Shown here in pieces: positions 16,023 to 25,320 of a stretch of 64,000 nt of DNA (the stretch's first letter is position 1; each line of letters opens with the position of its first letter). The stretch lies in the NCBI GenBank assembly GCA_964561475.1, contig CAZLPU010000007.1:26181-90180 (forward strand), written 5' to 3'. The notes below the pieces were generated by a model that had not been told where the DNA came from, ran no database searches, and was given only the letters and a program-made list of their open reading frames with translations. The translations under genes were made by a program, and so were the position numbers. Origin of the DNA: CAYUYV01 sp964561475 (lineage in GTDB: Bacteria; Pseudomonadota; Alphaproteobacteria; JAJFIK01).

Positions 16023-17312
16023 TCACGCGGCTTTGGCGGGAAGAGCAGTATCCGGATGGGCGTCCGGCGACTCGAGAACCGGCCGGATGGCGGGCTGGTC
16101 CCGGGGATCGCATTCGGGATGGGCGTCAAACAGGGCATCCAGAGTTGCGTCAAACGCATGGGGTACGGCGAACCGGCGGCGCTCATAATATCCGGCATTG
16201 CGACCTGCGGAAATCGCCCGGGCCACCTGGCCCATAAAATCCGGTGCCCCGTCGGTAAGGGCAATCGGTGCGCCAATGGTCTCAAGCCCCTTTGTGCGTG
16301 AGGCGACGACCGGCAGACCCATGGCCAGATACTGATAGAGTTTCAGGGGATTGGAGTGCTCTGCGAACCGATCCTCCTTGTGGGTCCGGAAGGGTATCAG
16401 GCCCACGTCGCAGCCTTGCAGATAGCGCGGCAGGCTGACATAGGCTCGCTGTCCCAGGAAATGGACATTGGGTCGGCGCAAGAGGGCGGCAAGATCGTCC
16501 GGGCTGACCCCTCCTGTCATGAAGCCGATCAGCACGATATTGAGGCTGGGCATGGCATCCGCCAGGGCCTCCAGAAGAGACCAGTCGATGCGCTGGCTCA
16601 GTTCACCCACATAGACCGCACGCGGTCCGGGGATCTGGTCCAGGGAAACAGGCACCTGGGAGGACTTGGCCGGATCGAACAGTTCCGCTTCATAGCCGTT
16701 CGGCAGGAAGGCCATGCGGCGCGGATTGAGCGCAGCGATATCATCCTCATAGGTCCTGGAGGCGTAGACCGTGAGGTCGGCTCTGGCCGCCAAATGGGCC
16801 GCCGCCTTCATCCGCCCACGCAATCCTCCCTGTACTGTGTAATTCCGTTTGTGGGCATCCAGACTGTCGATCACCCGGAAAATGGTCAGCGGAGACTCAA
16901 AATGATCCGCAAGCCCGGCGAAGATCGGATCATCGCAGTAGAACAGGTCCGGCCTGCGGAAGGGCTTGAGTGCATGGGCCATCGAAAGGGGCGGGACAGT
17001 GGTCCGGTGCCAGTGGCGGTGGAGCAGGTCCGAGGCAAATCCGGGCAGGGGCAGGTCCTTGGGCGGTGCAAGGGCGGCCGGGACATAGGACACAATGTCC
17101 TTGCCAAAGGGATGGCCGCCGTCGGCCCAGGTCCGCACACGGCCTTTCAGCTCAGCACTCCAGGTGGCGCCCACATGGAAAGGCGAGATGGGTGCGGACA
17201 AATAGGCCACCTTGTAGCCCTGACGGGTCAGCCAACGGGCCCAGTAATGGGAGCCCCGGGGCGGTGCGTTATAAGGGTTGACCGAGGCGACAACAGCAAG
17301 TTTCCGGGCCAT
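16023..17312 (-). CDS. GT-B glycosyltransferase
   Basis: 429 aa. The N-terminal half (LAVVASVNPYNAPPRGSHYWARWL) and the C-terminal nucleotide-sugar half (AVYVGELSQRIDWSLLEALA ... HSNPLKLYQYLAMGLPVVAS) form a GT-B fold of the GT4/GumK-like kind. The acidic residue of the usual E-x7-E motif is not clear. ATG 17312 follows a GGAG site; a longer open frame to 17564 is not needed. Second gene of the leftward EPS operon; donor and acceptor unknown. Confidence 0.75.
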   Translation of the reverse strand: MARKLAVVASVNPYNAPPRGSHYWARWLTRQGYKVAYLSAPISPFHVGATWSAELKGRVRTWADGGHPFGKDIVSYVPAALAPPKDLPLPGFASDLLHRHWHRTTVPPLSMAHALKPFRRPDLFYCDDPIFAGLADHFESPLTIFRVIDSLDAHKRNYTVQGGLRGRMKAAAHLAARADLTVYASRTYEDDIAALNPRRMAFLPNGYEAELFDPAKSSQVPVSLDQIPGPRAVYVGELSQRIDWSLLEALADAMPSLNIVLIGFMTGGVSPDDLAALLRRPNVHFLGQRAYVSLPRYLQGCDVGLIPFRTHKEDRFAEHSNPLKLYQYLAMGLPVVASRTKGLETIGAPIALTDGAPDFMGQVARAISAGRNAGYYERRRFAVPHAFDATLDALFDAHPECDPRDQPAIRPVLESPDAHPDTALPAKAA

Positions 17313-17412
17313 GGAAGGTCTCCAGTTTATTCTCGTTGCGGAAAAAAGGTTGATGGAAGTGTCGTCTGAACAAAGATGAAGAGGCGTCCCCTCAAAACGA
17401 GGACCGGCGGTT

Positions 17413-18462
17413 TCAGGCGGCGTCCTGCAAAACTTCCCGGGTCTGACGGGCGGAGCGGGCCCAACTGTAGTCAACGGCCCGGATGCGTCCCAGACGGGCA
17501 AGCCGATCCCGGTCCCGGTCATTATCCGCCAGATCGATAATCGCACCGGCAATAGCGCCAGCATCCATGGGATCGATCAGCATGCCCGCATCACCGACCA
17601 CCTCGGCCATGGCAGTGTCCCGGCTGGTAATGACCGGCACGCCACTGGCCATGGCCTCGAGCGGGGGCAGCCCGAACCCTTCGTAGAGAGAAGGGTAGAC
17701 CAGCATCCGGGCACCGGCGATCAGGGCAGGGAGTACTGCGTCGGGCACATGGCCGGTGAAATGGATCCGCTCCGGCAATGTGCCGAATGTGCACGCGGCG
17801 TAATGGCGGGCCTCGCCTTCCTGACCGGCAATGATAAGTGTGGCCTCAAGCCCGTGACGCTCCTGCACCTGCGCCCAGGCCTGCACAAGCCGACCGACAT
17901 TCTTGCGGGGCTGGACCGACCCAAGACACAGAACATAAGGACCGTCTGGCAATCCCAGGCTGGCGCGCATGGCGGCGATGGTTTCCTCGGACTGGGGTGC
18001 GAACCGGTCACTGACCCCATTGGGGATCACCGCGATACGCTCCTCGGGCACATTCACATGGGCGAGAATACGGTCCTTGGTGAAGGCGGAAATGGTAATG
18101 ATGCGGCGCACCCGGGGCAGCAGCCTGGACAGCAGGAACTGATACCACTGGGCATTCCGCCGGCTGAGGGTTTCCGGGCAGTCGAAATACACCATGTCAT
18201 GAACGGTGACCACCTGGCTCGCGAAACGCCAGGGCCCCGAATTGCTCGGACTCCAGAGCAGTCCGCGCACTTTCCCGGGCAGGAGACATTGCTCCCACGC
18301 ATGGGCACGCAGGCCTTGGAGCCGTTGGCTTGGATGAACGGTCACGGTGCGGGCGTCCTGGTCCGGATCATCCTGCCAGTGGGACAGGATCTCCCGGGCG
18401 TAGCGCTGCACGCCGGTGACGGGCTGCATGAGAATGCGCCCATTGACAGTTAAGGTCATCAT
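17413..18462 (-). CDS. GT4-family glycosyltransferase (mannosyltransferase-like)
   Basis: 349 aa. Typical GT4 features: TGVQRYAREIL near the N-terminus, ITISAFTKDRI and VIPNGV in the middle, YVLCLGSVQPRKNVGRLVQAW at the start of the donor domain, and PSLYEGFGLPPLEAMASGVPVITS, whose Glu pair is the E-x7-E motif. Similar enzymes often transfer mannose from GDP-mannose, which this window can supply, but the donor is not proven. ATG 18462 follows GAAGGG; a GTG at 18474 is an alternative. First gene of the leftward operon. Confidence 0.82.
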   Translation of the reverse strand: MMTLTVNGRILMQPVTGVQRYAREILSHWQDDPDQDARTVTVHPSQRLQGLRAHAWEQCLLPGKVRGLLWSPSNSGPWRFASQVVTVHDMVYFDCPETLSRRNAQWYQFLLSRLLPRVRRIITISAFTKDRILAHVNVPEERIAVIPNGVSDRFAPQSEETIAAMRASLGLPDGPYVLCLGSVQPRKNVGRLVQAWAQVQERHGLEATLIIAGQEGEARHYAACTFGTLPERIHFTGHVPDAVLPALIAGARMLVYPSLYEGFGLPPLEAMASGVPVITSRDTAMAEVVGDAGMLIDPMDAGAIAGAIIDLADNDRDRDRLARLGRIRAVDYSWARSARQTREVLQDAA

Positions 18463-18828
18463 CAAGCCCTTCACTTCTTGATGATTGAATGTGGACAGCT
18501 CGTAATGTGTCCGAGTCGCGCCGCCGTGTCGCCATTTCTTGCGCTGAAACGGAATTTACTGCCCGGGCTCACACATCACGGAGCCCATGGGAAGGTCAGC
18601 TCCGTTCGATTAAGGAAGCGTCAACATGGGACCAACGGACTGATCCGGCGGCCTGTGTCGGGCGTCAAACCCAGGAAGGCTTCAGCCCTTGTTAAGGATG
18701 ATCTGGCTGCCTGCGACCCAGTTGCGCATTTTTTCTCATACGATCCCCATCCTGAGCCTTCCGCCTGGCAATCAAGGACCAGGTCGCTGGGATCAGTATT
18801 CAGGGATCGGCACCCAGGGAGCAGCCTT
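18463..18828. other. divergent intergenic region
   Basis: Separates the leftward EPS operon from the rightward oxygenase gene. The rightward frame stays open from 18478, but its sequence there does not look like protein. It probably holds promoters for both directions; no clear hexamers were recognised. Confidence 0.4.
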
Positions 18829-19929
18829 GTGTCTACGTCCGCCCACCCCGCGCCGCTTGACGATCAGCCCCCTGCCCAAGCGCCCTCGTCTGAGCAAAGC
18901 CATGGCTTGGCACAGACCGAGGACGGCGAAGGGCCTCAGGCGATGGCCATAACCATCGGCGAGACCCCTGCCAATCAGGATACGCCCGATCGGGAGATCC
19001 TCGGCGCGCTGATCGCGGAACGGCTCCGGTCAAGTGCGGCTCATCTGACCGCAGAGTTTCGCCAGTCCGGGCGCATTCCCGCCTTCGTTCTGGACGACCT
19101 GGTGCCTGCAAGCATCGCGAGGCGAATTTACGCCGCCTTCCCGGAAACCCGGTTCATGCGCACCCTGAACACATTCCGGGAACATAAATGCATCGCCGCC
19201 CAGATGGATGATCATGATCCGATCCTGGAGGAAGCGGTTTATGCTTTCCAGCAGCCGGAGGTCATTGAGGCAATCGCGGCCATCACCGGGCTCGAAGGTC
19301 TTGAGCCGGATGAGCATCTCTATGCCGGTGGCATCTCCCGAATGGAGAAGGGCCATTTCCTCAATCCCCATCTGGACAACTCCCATGACAAGGATCGGCA
19401 GCGCTATCGGGTCCTCAACTTATTGTGGTATGTGACCCCGGACTATCCGGATGGTCAGGGGGGCAATCTGGAGCTTTGGGACGCGGGGCCCAAGGGTACA
19501 CCGCGGGAAATACCGAGCTTTTTCAATCGGCTGGCCGTGATGGCGACGGACCGGACCTCATGGCATTCGGTGAGCCCCATCACCGGTGACGTGCCCCGGT
19601 GCTGCGTCTCGAACTATTATTTTTCCCAGGTGCCTCTGGGTGAATCCCCCTATTTTCATGTAACGTCCTACCGGGGACGGCCCGAGCAGACATTCCGTGA
19701 TCTTCTGCTCAGCACGGACGCCCGGATCCGTATGGCCTTGCGCCGCCTCTTCCCGAATGGTGTCCGGGAAAATCCCCATGTCTACAAGCGGCCGGACTTG
19801 CCGGACCAACCTATCACGGGGGACCAATCTGGCACGGGGGATCAATCTGCCACGGAAGATCGTGCGGAGACCGGAGATCGTCATGGGGCCGCGACTGGTG
19901 ATAGGTTTGACGACAGTACAAAACCCTGA
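18829..19929 (+). CDS. 2-oxoglutarate/Fe(II)-dependent oxygenase (prolyl-4-hydroxylase-like)
   Basis: About 366 aa from GTG 18829, which follows GGGAGC; ATG 18943 is an alternative that starts after a Pro/Ser-rich stretch. The double-stranded beta-helix iron site is visible: His181 and Asp183 in NPHLDNSH, and distal His246 in TSWHSV, with Arg a few residues later in VPRCC as the likely 2OG ligand. The substrate is unknown. Its place among EPS genes suggests a sugar or a matrix protein. The C-terminal 40 residues are a low-complexity TGDQ/TGDR tail encoded by an 18-bp tandem repeat. Confidence 0.78.
   Translation: MSTSAHPAPLDDQPPAQAPSSEQSHGLAQTEDGEGPQAMAITIGETPANQDTPDREILGALIAERLRSSAAHLTAEFRQSGRIPAFVLDDLVPASIARRIYAAFPETRFMRTLNTFREHKCIAAQMDDHDPILEEAVYAFQQPEVIEAIAAITGLEGLEPDEHLYAGGISRMEKGHFLNPHLDNSHDKDRQRYRVLNLLWYVTPDYPDGQGGNLELWDAGPKGTPREIPSFFNRLAVMATDRTSWHSVSPITGDVPRCCVSNYYFSQVPLGESPYFHVTSYRGRPEQTFRDLLLSTDARIRMALRRLFPNGVRENPHVYKRPDLPDQPITGDQSGTGDQSATEDRAETGDRHGAATGDRFDDSTKP
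19815..19868 (+). repeat. 18-bp degenerate tandem repeat in the oxygenase tail
   Basis: Three units in a row: CACGGGGGACCAATCTGG, CACGGGGGATCAATCTGC, then a diverged third copy. They encode the TGDQ-type tail. Confidence 0.8.
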
Positions 19930-20065
19930 CAATGCCGACGCGTGGTCGCGATTGTGCGTTCGCGCGTCTCATGGTTTCCCTGCCGACGATCTTTAAGATG
20001 ACCATCTATAGGATGGATGCTGGCGAGCGTCGCGGGCAGGCGCACCGGAAAACTGGACAACATCA

Positions 20066-20632
20066 ATGCTTGATATCGTCGCTCTCGACATACCAGACGT
20101 GAAGCTGATCACGCCGAAACGCTTTGAGGATCCCCGTGGTTTCTTCTCGGAGACCTATAATGAGCGCCGGTTTCGTCAGGAAGCGGATATCCCCCATGGG
20201 TTTGTCCAGGACAATCATTCCCTGTCCGTACCTCGCCATACCTTGCGGGGCCTCCATATTCAGCGTCCACCCTATGCCCAGGCCAAGCTGATCCGGGTGC
20301 TGCGGGGCTCCATCCTGGATGTGGCGGTGGACGTGCGCATCGGATCGCCGACCTATGGTCGGGCGGTGACCACGGAGCTCAGTTCCCGGAACTGGACCCA
20401 GCTTTACGTCCCGGAAGGGTTTCTCCACGGTTTCGTGACCTTGGAGGCCGATACGGAAGTGCTCTACAAGGTTTCGGCCTTCTACAACAAGGATTCCGAG
20501 GACGGGGTGATCTGGAACGATCCGGACATCGCGGTACCCTGGGGCGTGGCGCCGGAGGATGTTCTGCTTTCGGACAAGGACCAGGTGCTTGGTCTGCTGA
20601 AGGATTTCGACTCGCCCTTCTGTTTCGGCTGA
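20066..20632 (+). CDS. rfbC: dTDP-4-dehydrorhamnose 3,5-epimerase
   Basis: 188 aa, the family's normal length. Converts dTDP-4-keto-6-deoxy-D-glucose to dTDP-4-keto-L-rhamnose. Signature TLRGLHIQRPPYAQAKLIRV carries the catalytic His, and VSAFYNKDSEDGVIWNDPDI the catalytic Tyr. First of the rfbC-B-D group; rfbA lies about 3.6 kb downstream. The ribosome site before ATG 20066 is weak. Confidence 0.95.
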   Translation: MLDIVALDIPDVKLITPKRFEDPRGFFSETYNERRFRQEADIPHGFVQDNHSLSVPRHTLRGLHIQRPPYAQAKLIRVLRGSILDVAVDVRIGSPTYGRAVTTELSSRNWTQLYVPEGFLHGFVTLEADTEVLYKVSAFYNKDSEDGVIWNDPDIAVPWGVAPEDVLLSDKDQVLGLLKDFDSPFCFG

Positions 20633-20681
20633 TGGGACCGGTGCGTTGTGATGCGCCCTATTCGATGGCAAAGGTGACAGC

Positions 20682-21815
20682 ATGAAAATTCTTCTAACCG
20701 GCGGTGCGGGCTTTATCGGATCCGCGGTGGTGCGCCATCTGCTCACCCACACCGATCATCACGTGGTGACCGTGGATAAGCTGACCTATGCCGGGTCCCT
20801 GTCCACCCTGGATGAAGTACTGCCCAGCGACCGGCACGCTTTTGAGCAGGTCGATATCTGCGACCGGAAGGCTCTTGAACGGGTGTTCCGCGAGCATGAG
20901 CCCGACGGGGTGATGCATCTCGCAGCGGAGTCCCATGTGGACCGGTCCATCGACGGTCCGTCCACGTTTATCGAGACCAATGTCACCGGCACATTCACTT
21001 TGTTGGACGTAGCGCTGCGCCACTGGCAGGAGCTGGACGAGGGCCGTCAGAAGGCGTTCCGGTTCCACCATGTTTCCACCGATGAGGTGTATGGCGCTCT
21101 TGGAGCGGAAGGGATGTTTACTGAGGAAACACCCTACGCGCCCAACTCACCCTATGCTGCGAGCAAGGCCGCGTCGGATCACCTGGTGCGGGCTTGGTGG
21201 AAAACCTACGGTCTGCCCGTCGTCATCAGCAATTGTTCCAATAATTACGGACCCTATCAGTTCCCTGAGAAACTGATCCCCCTTGCGATCCTCAAGGCAG
21301 TGCGGGGCGAGGCCATTCCGGTCTATGGAAAGGGTGACAATATCCGCGATTGGCTCCATGTCGAGGACCATGCCCGGGCCCTGGTGCTGATTTTCACGCA
21401 AGGAGTCGTGGGCGAAAAATACAATGTGGGCGGCGAATGCGAACTGACCAATCTGGACATGGTGGAACGCCTTTGTCGGCTCGTGGATGAGCGTTGCCCC
21501 GCCCTGGATCAGGGTCCCCGCACGGGCCTGATCACCTTTGTCTCTGATCGTCCGGGCCATGATTTCCGTTATGCGATCGAGACGGACCATATCCGCGCCA
21601 CTCTGGGTTGGCAGCCGGAACGCACCATTGATGAAGGGCTGGCCCAGACCGTCGACTGGTACCTCAACAATGGCGACTGGATCGAAAAAATTCGAGCCGA
21701 GCGGTATGACGGCCAGCGGCTCGGTCTGGGCGCCGGTGGAGCCTCCACTGGACATGAGGCCGCTCATTCCTCTCCCCGGTCTTTGCGGGGCGAGAGCCCG
21801 AAGGCGGTAGCATGA
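20682..21815 (+). CDS. rfbB: dTDP-glucose 4,6-dehydratase
   Basis: 377 aa. Extended SDR enzyme converting dTDP-glucose to dTDP-4-keto-6-deoxyglucose. NAD-binding GGAGFIGS at the N-terminus, catalytic HVSTDEVYG, and the Tyr-Lys pair in SPYAASKAASDHLVRAW. AAGGTG precedes ATG 20682. Its last four bases overlap the rfbD start (ATGA). The C-terminal 35 residues (SSPRSLRGESPKAVA end) are a loose extension. Confidence 0.95.
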   Translation: MKILLTGGAGFIGSAVVRHLLTHTDHHVVTVDKLTYAGSLSTLDEVLPSDRHAFEQVDICDRKALERVFREHEPDGVMHLAAESHVDRSIDGPSTFIETNVTGTFTLLDVALRHWQELDEGRQKAFRFHHVSTDEVYGALGAEGMFTEETPYAPNSPYAASKAASDHLVRAWWKTYGLPVVISNCSNNYGPYQFPEKLIPLAILKAVRGEAIPVYGKGDNIRDWLHVEDHARALVLIFTQGVVGEKYNVGGECELTNLDMVERLCRLVDERCPALDQGPRTGLITFVSDRPGHDFRYAIETDHIRATLGWQPERTIDEGLAQTVDWYLNNGDWIEKIRAERYDGQRLGLGAGGASTGHEAAHSSPRSLRGESPKAVA

Positions 21816-22732
21816 AAATCCTGGTTCTGGGCAGAAGCGGCCAGGTGGCCCAGGCTCTTCAGCAGGCTGATTGGCCCCAGGACATGAGTGTCCAGGCCGC
21901 GGGACGGCCCGAGGGAGACATCACCCGCTGGCCCGCCATGGCCCGTGTCTTTGAGGACATCTGCCCGGATCTGGTGGTCAATGCCGCCGCCTATACGGCT
22001 GTGGATCAGGCGGAAACCGATGCTCACGAGGCTAGGGCGGGCAATGTCATCGGTCCGGCCATCATTGCTCAGGCCTGCGATCTTCACGGCATACCTTTGA
22101 TCCATCTGTCGACGGATTACATCTTTGATGGCTGCAAGCAGGAACCCTACCGGGAAGACGACACGCCAAATCCCCAGAATGTCTACGGCCTGACCAAATG
22201 GCACGGCGAAGAGGCGGTCGCCGCCACCTTGGAACGCCATGTCACCCTGCGGACGTCCTGGGTCTATAGTGCGGGCGGCAGCAACTTTGTACGGACCATG
22301 CTGCGGCTGGGTGCGGAACGGGACCGTCTGTCCGTTGTCGATGACCAGACCGGAGCGCCCACCTTCGCGCCGGATATTGCCGCTGCAATCGTGGCTCTCT
22401 GTACCCGGATCAGGGACGGCGGCGATCCGTGGGGACCGATGCATTTCTGCGCGGCGGGGCACACCACCTGGTATGGCTTCGCCCAGGCGGTTTTTGAAAG
22501 CGCTTCGGGTCGGGAGGGCGCACCGCCGTTGCCCGCCCTCAGCCCCGTCGCCACCGCCGCGTTTCCAAGGCCCGCGTTCCGGCCCGCCAATTCGAGGCTT
22601 GATTGCAGCCGGTACGACCAGATGATCGGCGAGCCGAGGCGGACCTGGCAGGAGGGGCTTGCCGATTGTCTGGACCAGCTTTTGGGTCCAGTGCAGCCAA
22701 ACGGTCAGTCGGTTATCGCCAAGGCCGGATAG
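21812..22732 (+). CDS. rfbD: dTDP-4-dehydrorhamnose reductase
   Basis: 306 aa. Final step to dTDP-L-rhamnose, an NAD(P)H-dependent SDR. MKILVLGRSGQVAQAL cofactor motif, STDYIFDG, and YGLTKWHGE with the Tyr-x3-Lys pair. Translationally coupled to rfbB by a 4-base overlap. Confidence 0.94.
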   Translation: MKILVLGRSGQVAQALQQADWPQDMSVQAAGRPEGDITRWPAMARVFEDICPDLVVNAAAYTAVDQAETDAHEARAGNVIGPAIIAQACDLHGIPLIHLSTDYIFDGCKQEPYREDDTPNPQNVYGLTKWHGEEAVAATLERHVTLRTSWVYSAGGSNFVRTMLRLGAERDRLSVVDDQTGAPTFAPDIAAAIVALCTRIRDGGDPWGPMHFCAAGHTTWYGFAQAVFESASGREGAPPLPALSPVATAAFPRPAFRPANSRLDCSRYDQMIGEPRRTWQEGLADCLDQLLGPVQPNGQSVIAKAG

Positions 22733-22735
22733 AGT

Positions 22736-22758
22736 GTGATCCGACCGGGTTGGATCAC
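22736..22758 (+). promoter_or_regulatory. hairpin just after rfbD
   Basis: GTGATCC and GGATCAC form a perfect 7-bp stem with a 9-base loop right after the rfbD stop. No T-run follows; it may stabilise the 3' end or be an intrinsic terminator of weak type. Confidence 0.3.
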
Positions 22759-22982
22759 CAGCCGCGATCGCGGACTGGCGCCCCTGCGCCGCCCTGCGCC
22801 GCGTCAGCGGACGTGCTGCGCACCGTGAGCGACAAATCGCCATTGCCCATTCCGTTTGAACACAACCGACCTTAAAATCTGCACACGGTCTTTGCCCCCT
22901 GTTAATCCTCCTCTGGATACGGATGAGAGCATGTCATCCGGCACCCCGCCACCCGCCGGGGTCGATCCAGAGGAGCGCAGCC

Positions 22983-24020
22983 ATGGCAAATCCGTCCGTC
23001 AAGAGATCTGACCCGCCGCTGGAGCCCCTTCTGGATGCCGCTGAAGCGGCCGCTTCCGGCGGTCAGCCCCGCGCCGCAACAGCGCCCTCCCTGGCCCTGC
23101 TCCTGCCCACTCTGAATGCGGCACCCCATCTTGATGCGTTTCTGCCTGCGCTGGAGCGCCAGAACCGCCGGTGGAACAGGTTTCTGGTGATCGATTCCGG
23201 CTCCCGGGACGGCACAGTGGAGCGTTTGTCCGCCTTCGGCGCGGAGGTGGTCTCCATCCCCCAGTCGGAATTCAATCATGGCGGCACCCGGCGCCGGGGT
23301 GTGGAAGCCCTGAAGGATCATGAAATCATCGTCTGTCTGACTCAGGATGCGATCCTTGCGGAGGAAGACAGTCTCGACCGCCTTGTGGCGCCCTTTGAGG
23401 ATGAGCGGGTGGGGATGACCTATGCCCGCCAGCTTCCCCGGCCCGAGGCCCGGGGGATCGAGCGTCATGCGCGGCTGTTCAACTATCCGGGTATGGATCA
23501 GGGCCACGAACTGCGCCGCCTCGCCGATCGGGAGCGGCTGGGCATCAAGACCGTGTTCTGCTCCAATTCCTGTGCCGCCTATCGCCGGAGTGCCCTGATG
23601 GAAGTCGGCAACTTTCCGGAGGATGCCGTCTTCGCCGAAGATCAGACCGTATCCGGACGGATGATCCTGCGGGGATGGTCCATGGCCTACTGCGCGGATG
23701 CGCCGGTGATCCATTCCCATGATTATACCGTTTCGGAGGATTTCAAGCGGTCCTTCGATGTGGGCGTGTTCCATGCGCGCAACCCCTGGCTTTGGGAAGT
23801 TTTTGGCACCGCCGAAGGGGAGGGGCTGCGCTATGTCCGTTCGGAACTTGATTATCTGCGCCGCCATGAGCCTCTGTCGATTCCCGGCGCGGTCGTCCGT
23901 ACGGCCGCCAAATATGCGGGATACCGTCTTGGCCGCTTGGAGCGGCGGATGTCCGCTGCCCTCAAGGCCCGCCTCAGTATGGCGGGCTATTACTGGCGCC
24001 GGCAAATGACCGAGGAGTGA
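22983..24020 (+). CDS. GT2-family glycosyltransferase (rhamnosyltransferase-like)
   Basis: 345 aa. GT-A fold: LALLLPTLNAAPHLDAF, the donor-binding VIDSGSRDGTVE, FNHGGTRRRGVE, LTQDAI as the metal-binding acidic motif, and AEDQTVSGRMILRGW with the catalytic acidic residue. The FNHG.TR motif is common in rhamnosyltransferases, and dTDP-rhamnose genes flank it. ATG 22983 follows AGAGGAG. Confidence 0.83.
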   Translation: MANPSVKRSDPPLEPLLDAAEAAASGGQPRAATAPSLALLLPTLNAAPHLDAFLPALERQNRRWNRFLVIDSGSRDGTVERLSAFGAEVVSIPQSEFNHGGTRRRGVEALKDHEIIVCLTQDAILAEEDSLDRLVAPFEDERVGMTYARQLPRPEARGIERHARLFNYPGMDQGHELRRLADRERLGIKTVFCSNSCAAYRRSALMEVGNFPEDAVFAEDQTVSGRMILRGWSMAYCADAPVIHSHDYTVSEDFKRSFDVGVFHARNPWLWEVFGTAEGEGLRYVRSELDYLRRHEPLSIPGAVVRTAAKYAGYRLGRLERRMSAALKARLSMAGYYWRRQMTEE

Positions 24021-24279
24021 CAGTCTGTGGCGCAGGTCCCTCTAAAAGGCCATGTTTTCCCCGCCTGGAAGATGATAGCATTCTTAAAGTAAGATGGCCA
24101 TGGGTCCGCGGTTTTTCCAATGGTGCTTGCGCTCAGGCCTGAATGACCAGGGCAACTTTGAAGACCGGGTTCAAGCTTTGTTTACCATCTCCGGCCACAC
24201 AGTTTGATAAGGGTCGTGAATGAGGACGCCTGTTCCGCAAAGCCATGGCGGTGCGGTCCGGGCGAGAGAGGTGAAGGCG

Positions 24280-25215
24280 ATGATTGACAAGGGAATTATT
24301 CTGGCAGGCGGATCGGGCACGCGGCTCTATCCCGCCACCATTCCCGTGAGCAAGCAATTGCTGCCGGTCTACGACAAGCCCATGGTCTATTACCCCCTCA
24401 CCACCCTGATGCTGGCCGGGATCCGCTCGGTGCTGATCATCACGCGGCCGGAGGAACAGCATCTGTTCAAGGCGGTTCTTGGGGATGGATCCCAATGGGG
24501 CCTGTCCCTGTCCTATGTGGTCCAGGACGAGCCCAGGGGCATTGCCGAGGCTTTCATTATCGGTGAGGAGTTTATCGCTGGTGATCCGGTCTGCCTCATT
24601 CTGGGTGATAATATTTTCTACTCGGAGGGTTTGAGCCACCGGCTTCAGTCCGCCGCTCGTCTGGAGGACGGGGCCATCGTCTTTACCCAGTGGGTGAATG
24701 ACCCTGAGCGCTACGGCGTGGCGGAATTCGATGATCAGGGCCGGGTCCTGAGCATCGAGGAAAAGCCCGCTAAGCCGAAATCGAGCTATGCGGTCACAGG
24801 GCTGTACTTCTATGACGGGACGGTCAGTGCCCGGAGCCGGACATTGAAACCGTCAGCCCGTGGTGAGCTGGAAATCACGGATCTGAACAGTCTGTATCTC
24901 GAGGACGGCACGTTGCGGGTCGAAATTCTCGGCCGGGGTGTGGCGTGGCTCGATACGGGCACCCATGATTCCCTGCTTGAGGCGTCAAACTTCGTTGCGT
25001 CCATCGAGCGACGCCAGGGTCTCCAGATCGCGAGCCCTGAGGAAATCGCATTCCGGATGAATTGGATCGACGGGGATCAGTTGGTGGCTTTGGCGCAGCC
25101 GCTCATGAAGACCGAGTACGGACAGTACCTGCACCGGCTGGCCACTGCGCCCCAGGCCCATGGGGTCGCCAATCCGACCGTGCCGTCCTTTCCCACCCTG
25201 GCTGCCGTCCGGTAG
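24280..25215 (+). CDS. rfbA: glucose-1-phosphate thymidylyltransferase
   Basis: 311 aa. Makes dTDP-glucose from dTTP and glucose-1-phosphate. LAGGSGTRLYPATIPVSKQL is the nucleotidyltransferase signature, followed by DKPMVYYPLTTLMLAGI and LILGDNIFYSEG. ATG 24280 follows GAGAGGTGAAGG; an upstream in-frame ATG at 24220 would add 20 residues. Supplies RfbB. Confidence 0.94.
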   Translation: MIDKGIILAGGSGTRLYPATIPVSKQLLPVYDKPMVYYPLTTLMLAGIRSVLIITRPEEQHLFKAVLGDGSQWGLSLSYVVQDEPRGIAEAFIIGEEFIAGDPVCLILGDNIFYSEGLSHRLQSAARLEDGAIVFTQWVNDPERYGVAEFDDQGRVLSIEEKPAKPKSSYAVTGLYFYDGTVSARSRTLKPSARGELEITDLNSLYLEDGTLRVEILGRGVAWLDTGTHDSLLEASNFVASIERRQGLQIASPEEIAFRMNWIDGDQLVALAQPLMKTEYGQYLHRLATAPQAHGVANPTVPSFPTLAAVR

Positions 25216-25320
25216 CGACGCGCGGGCCTTCCTTCCGCCTCTTGTTGAATGGGCCGCCGATTGCGGTGTGCCCAAACGAACCCGGCCGCCTTCCGCTGGC
25301 CTGACAGATTGTGGACCGCC

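Noticed and set aside
18478..18828. N-terminal extension of the oxygenase gene
   Set aside because: The extra codons lack coding bias and a ribosome site; GTG 18829 or ATG 18943 is better.
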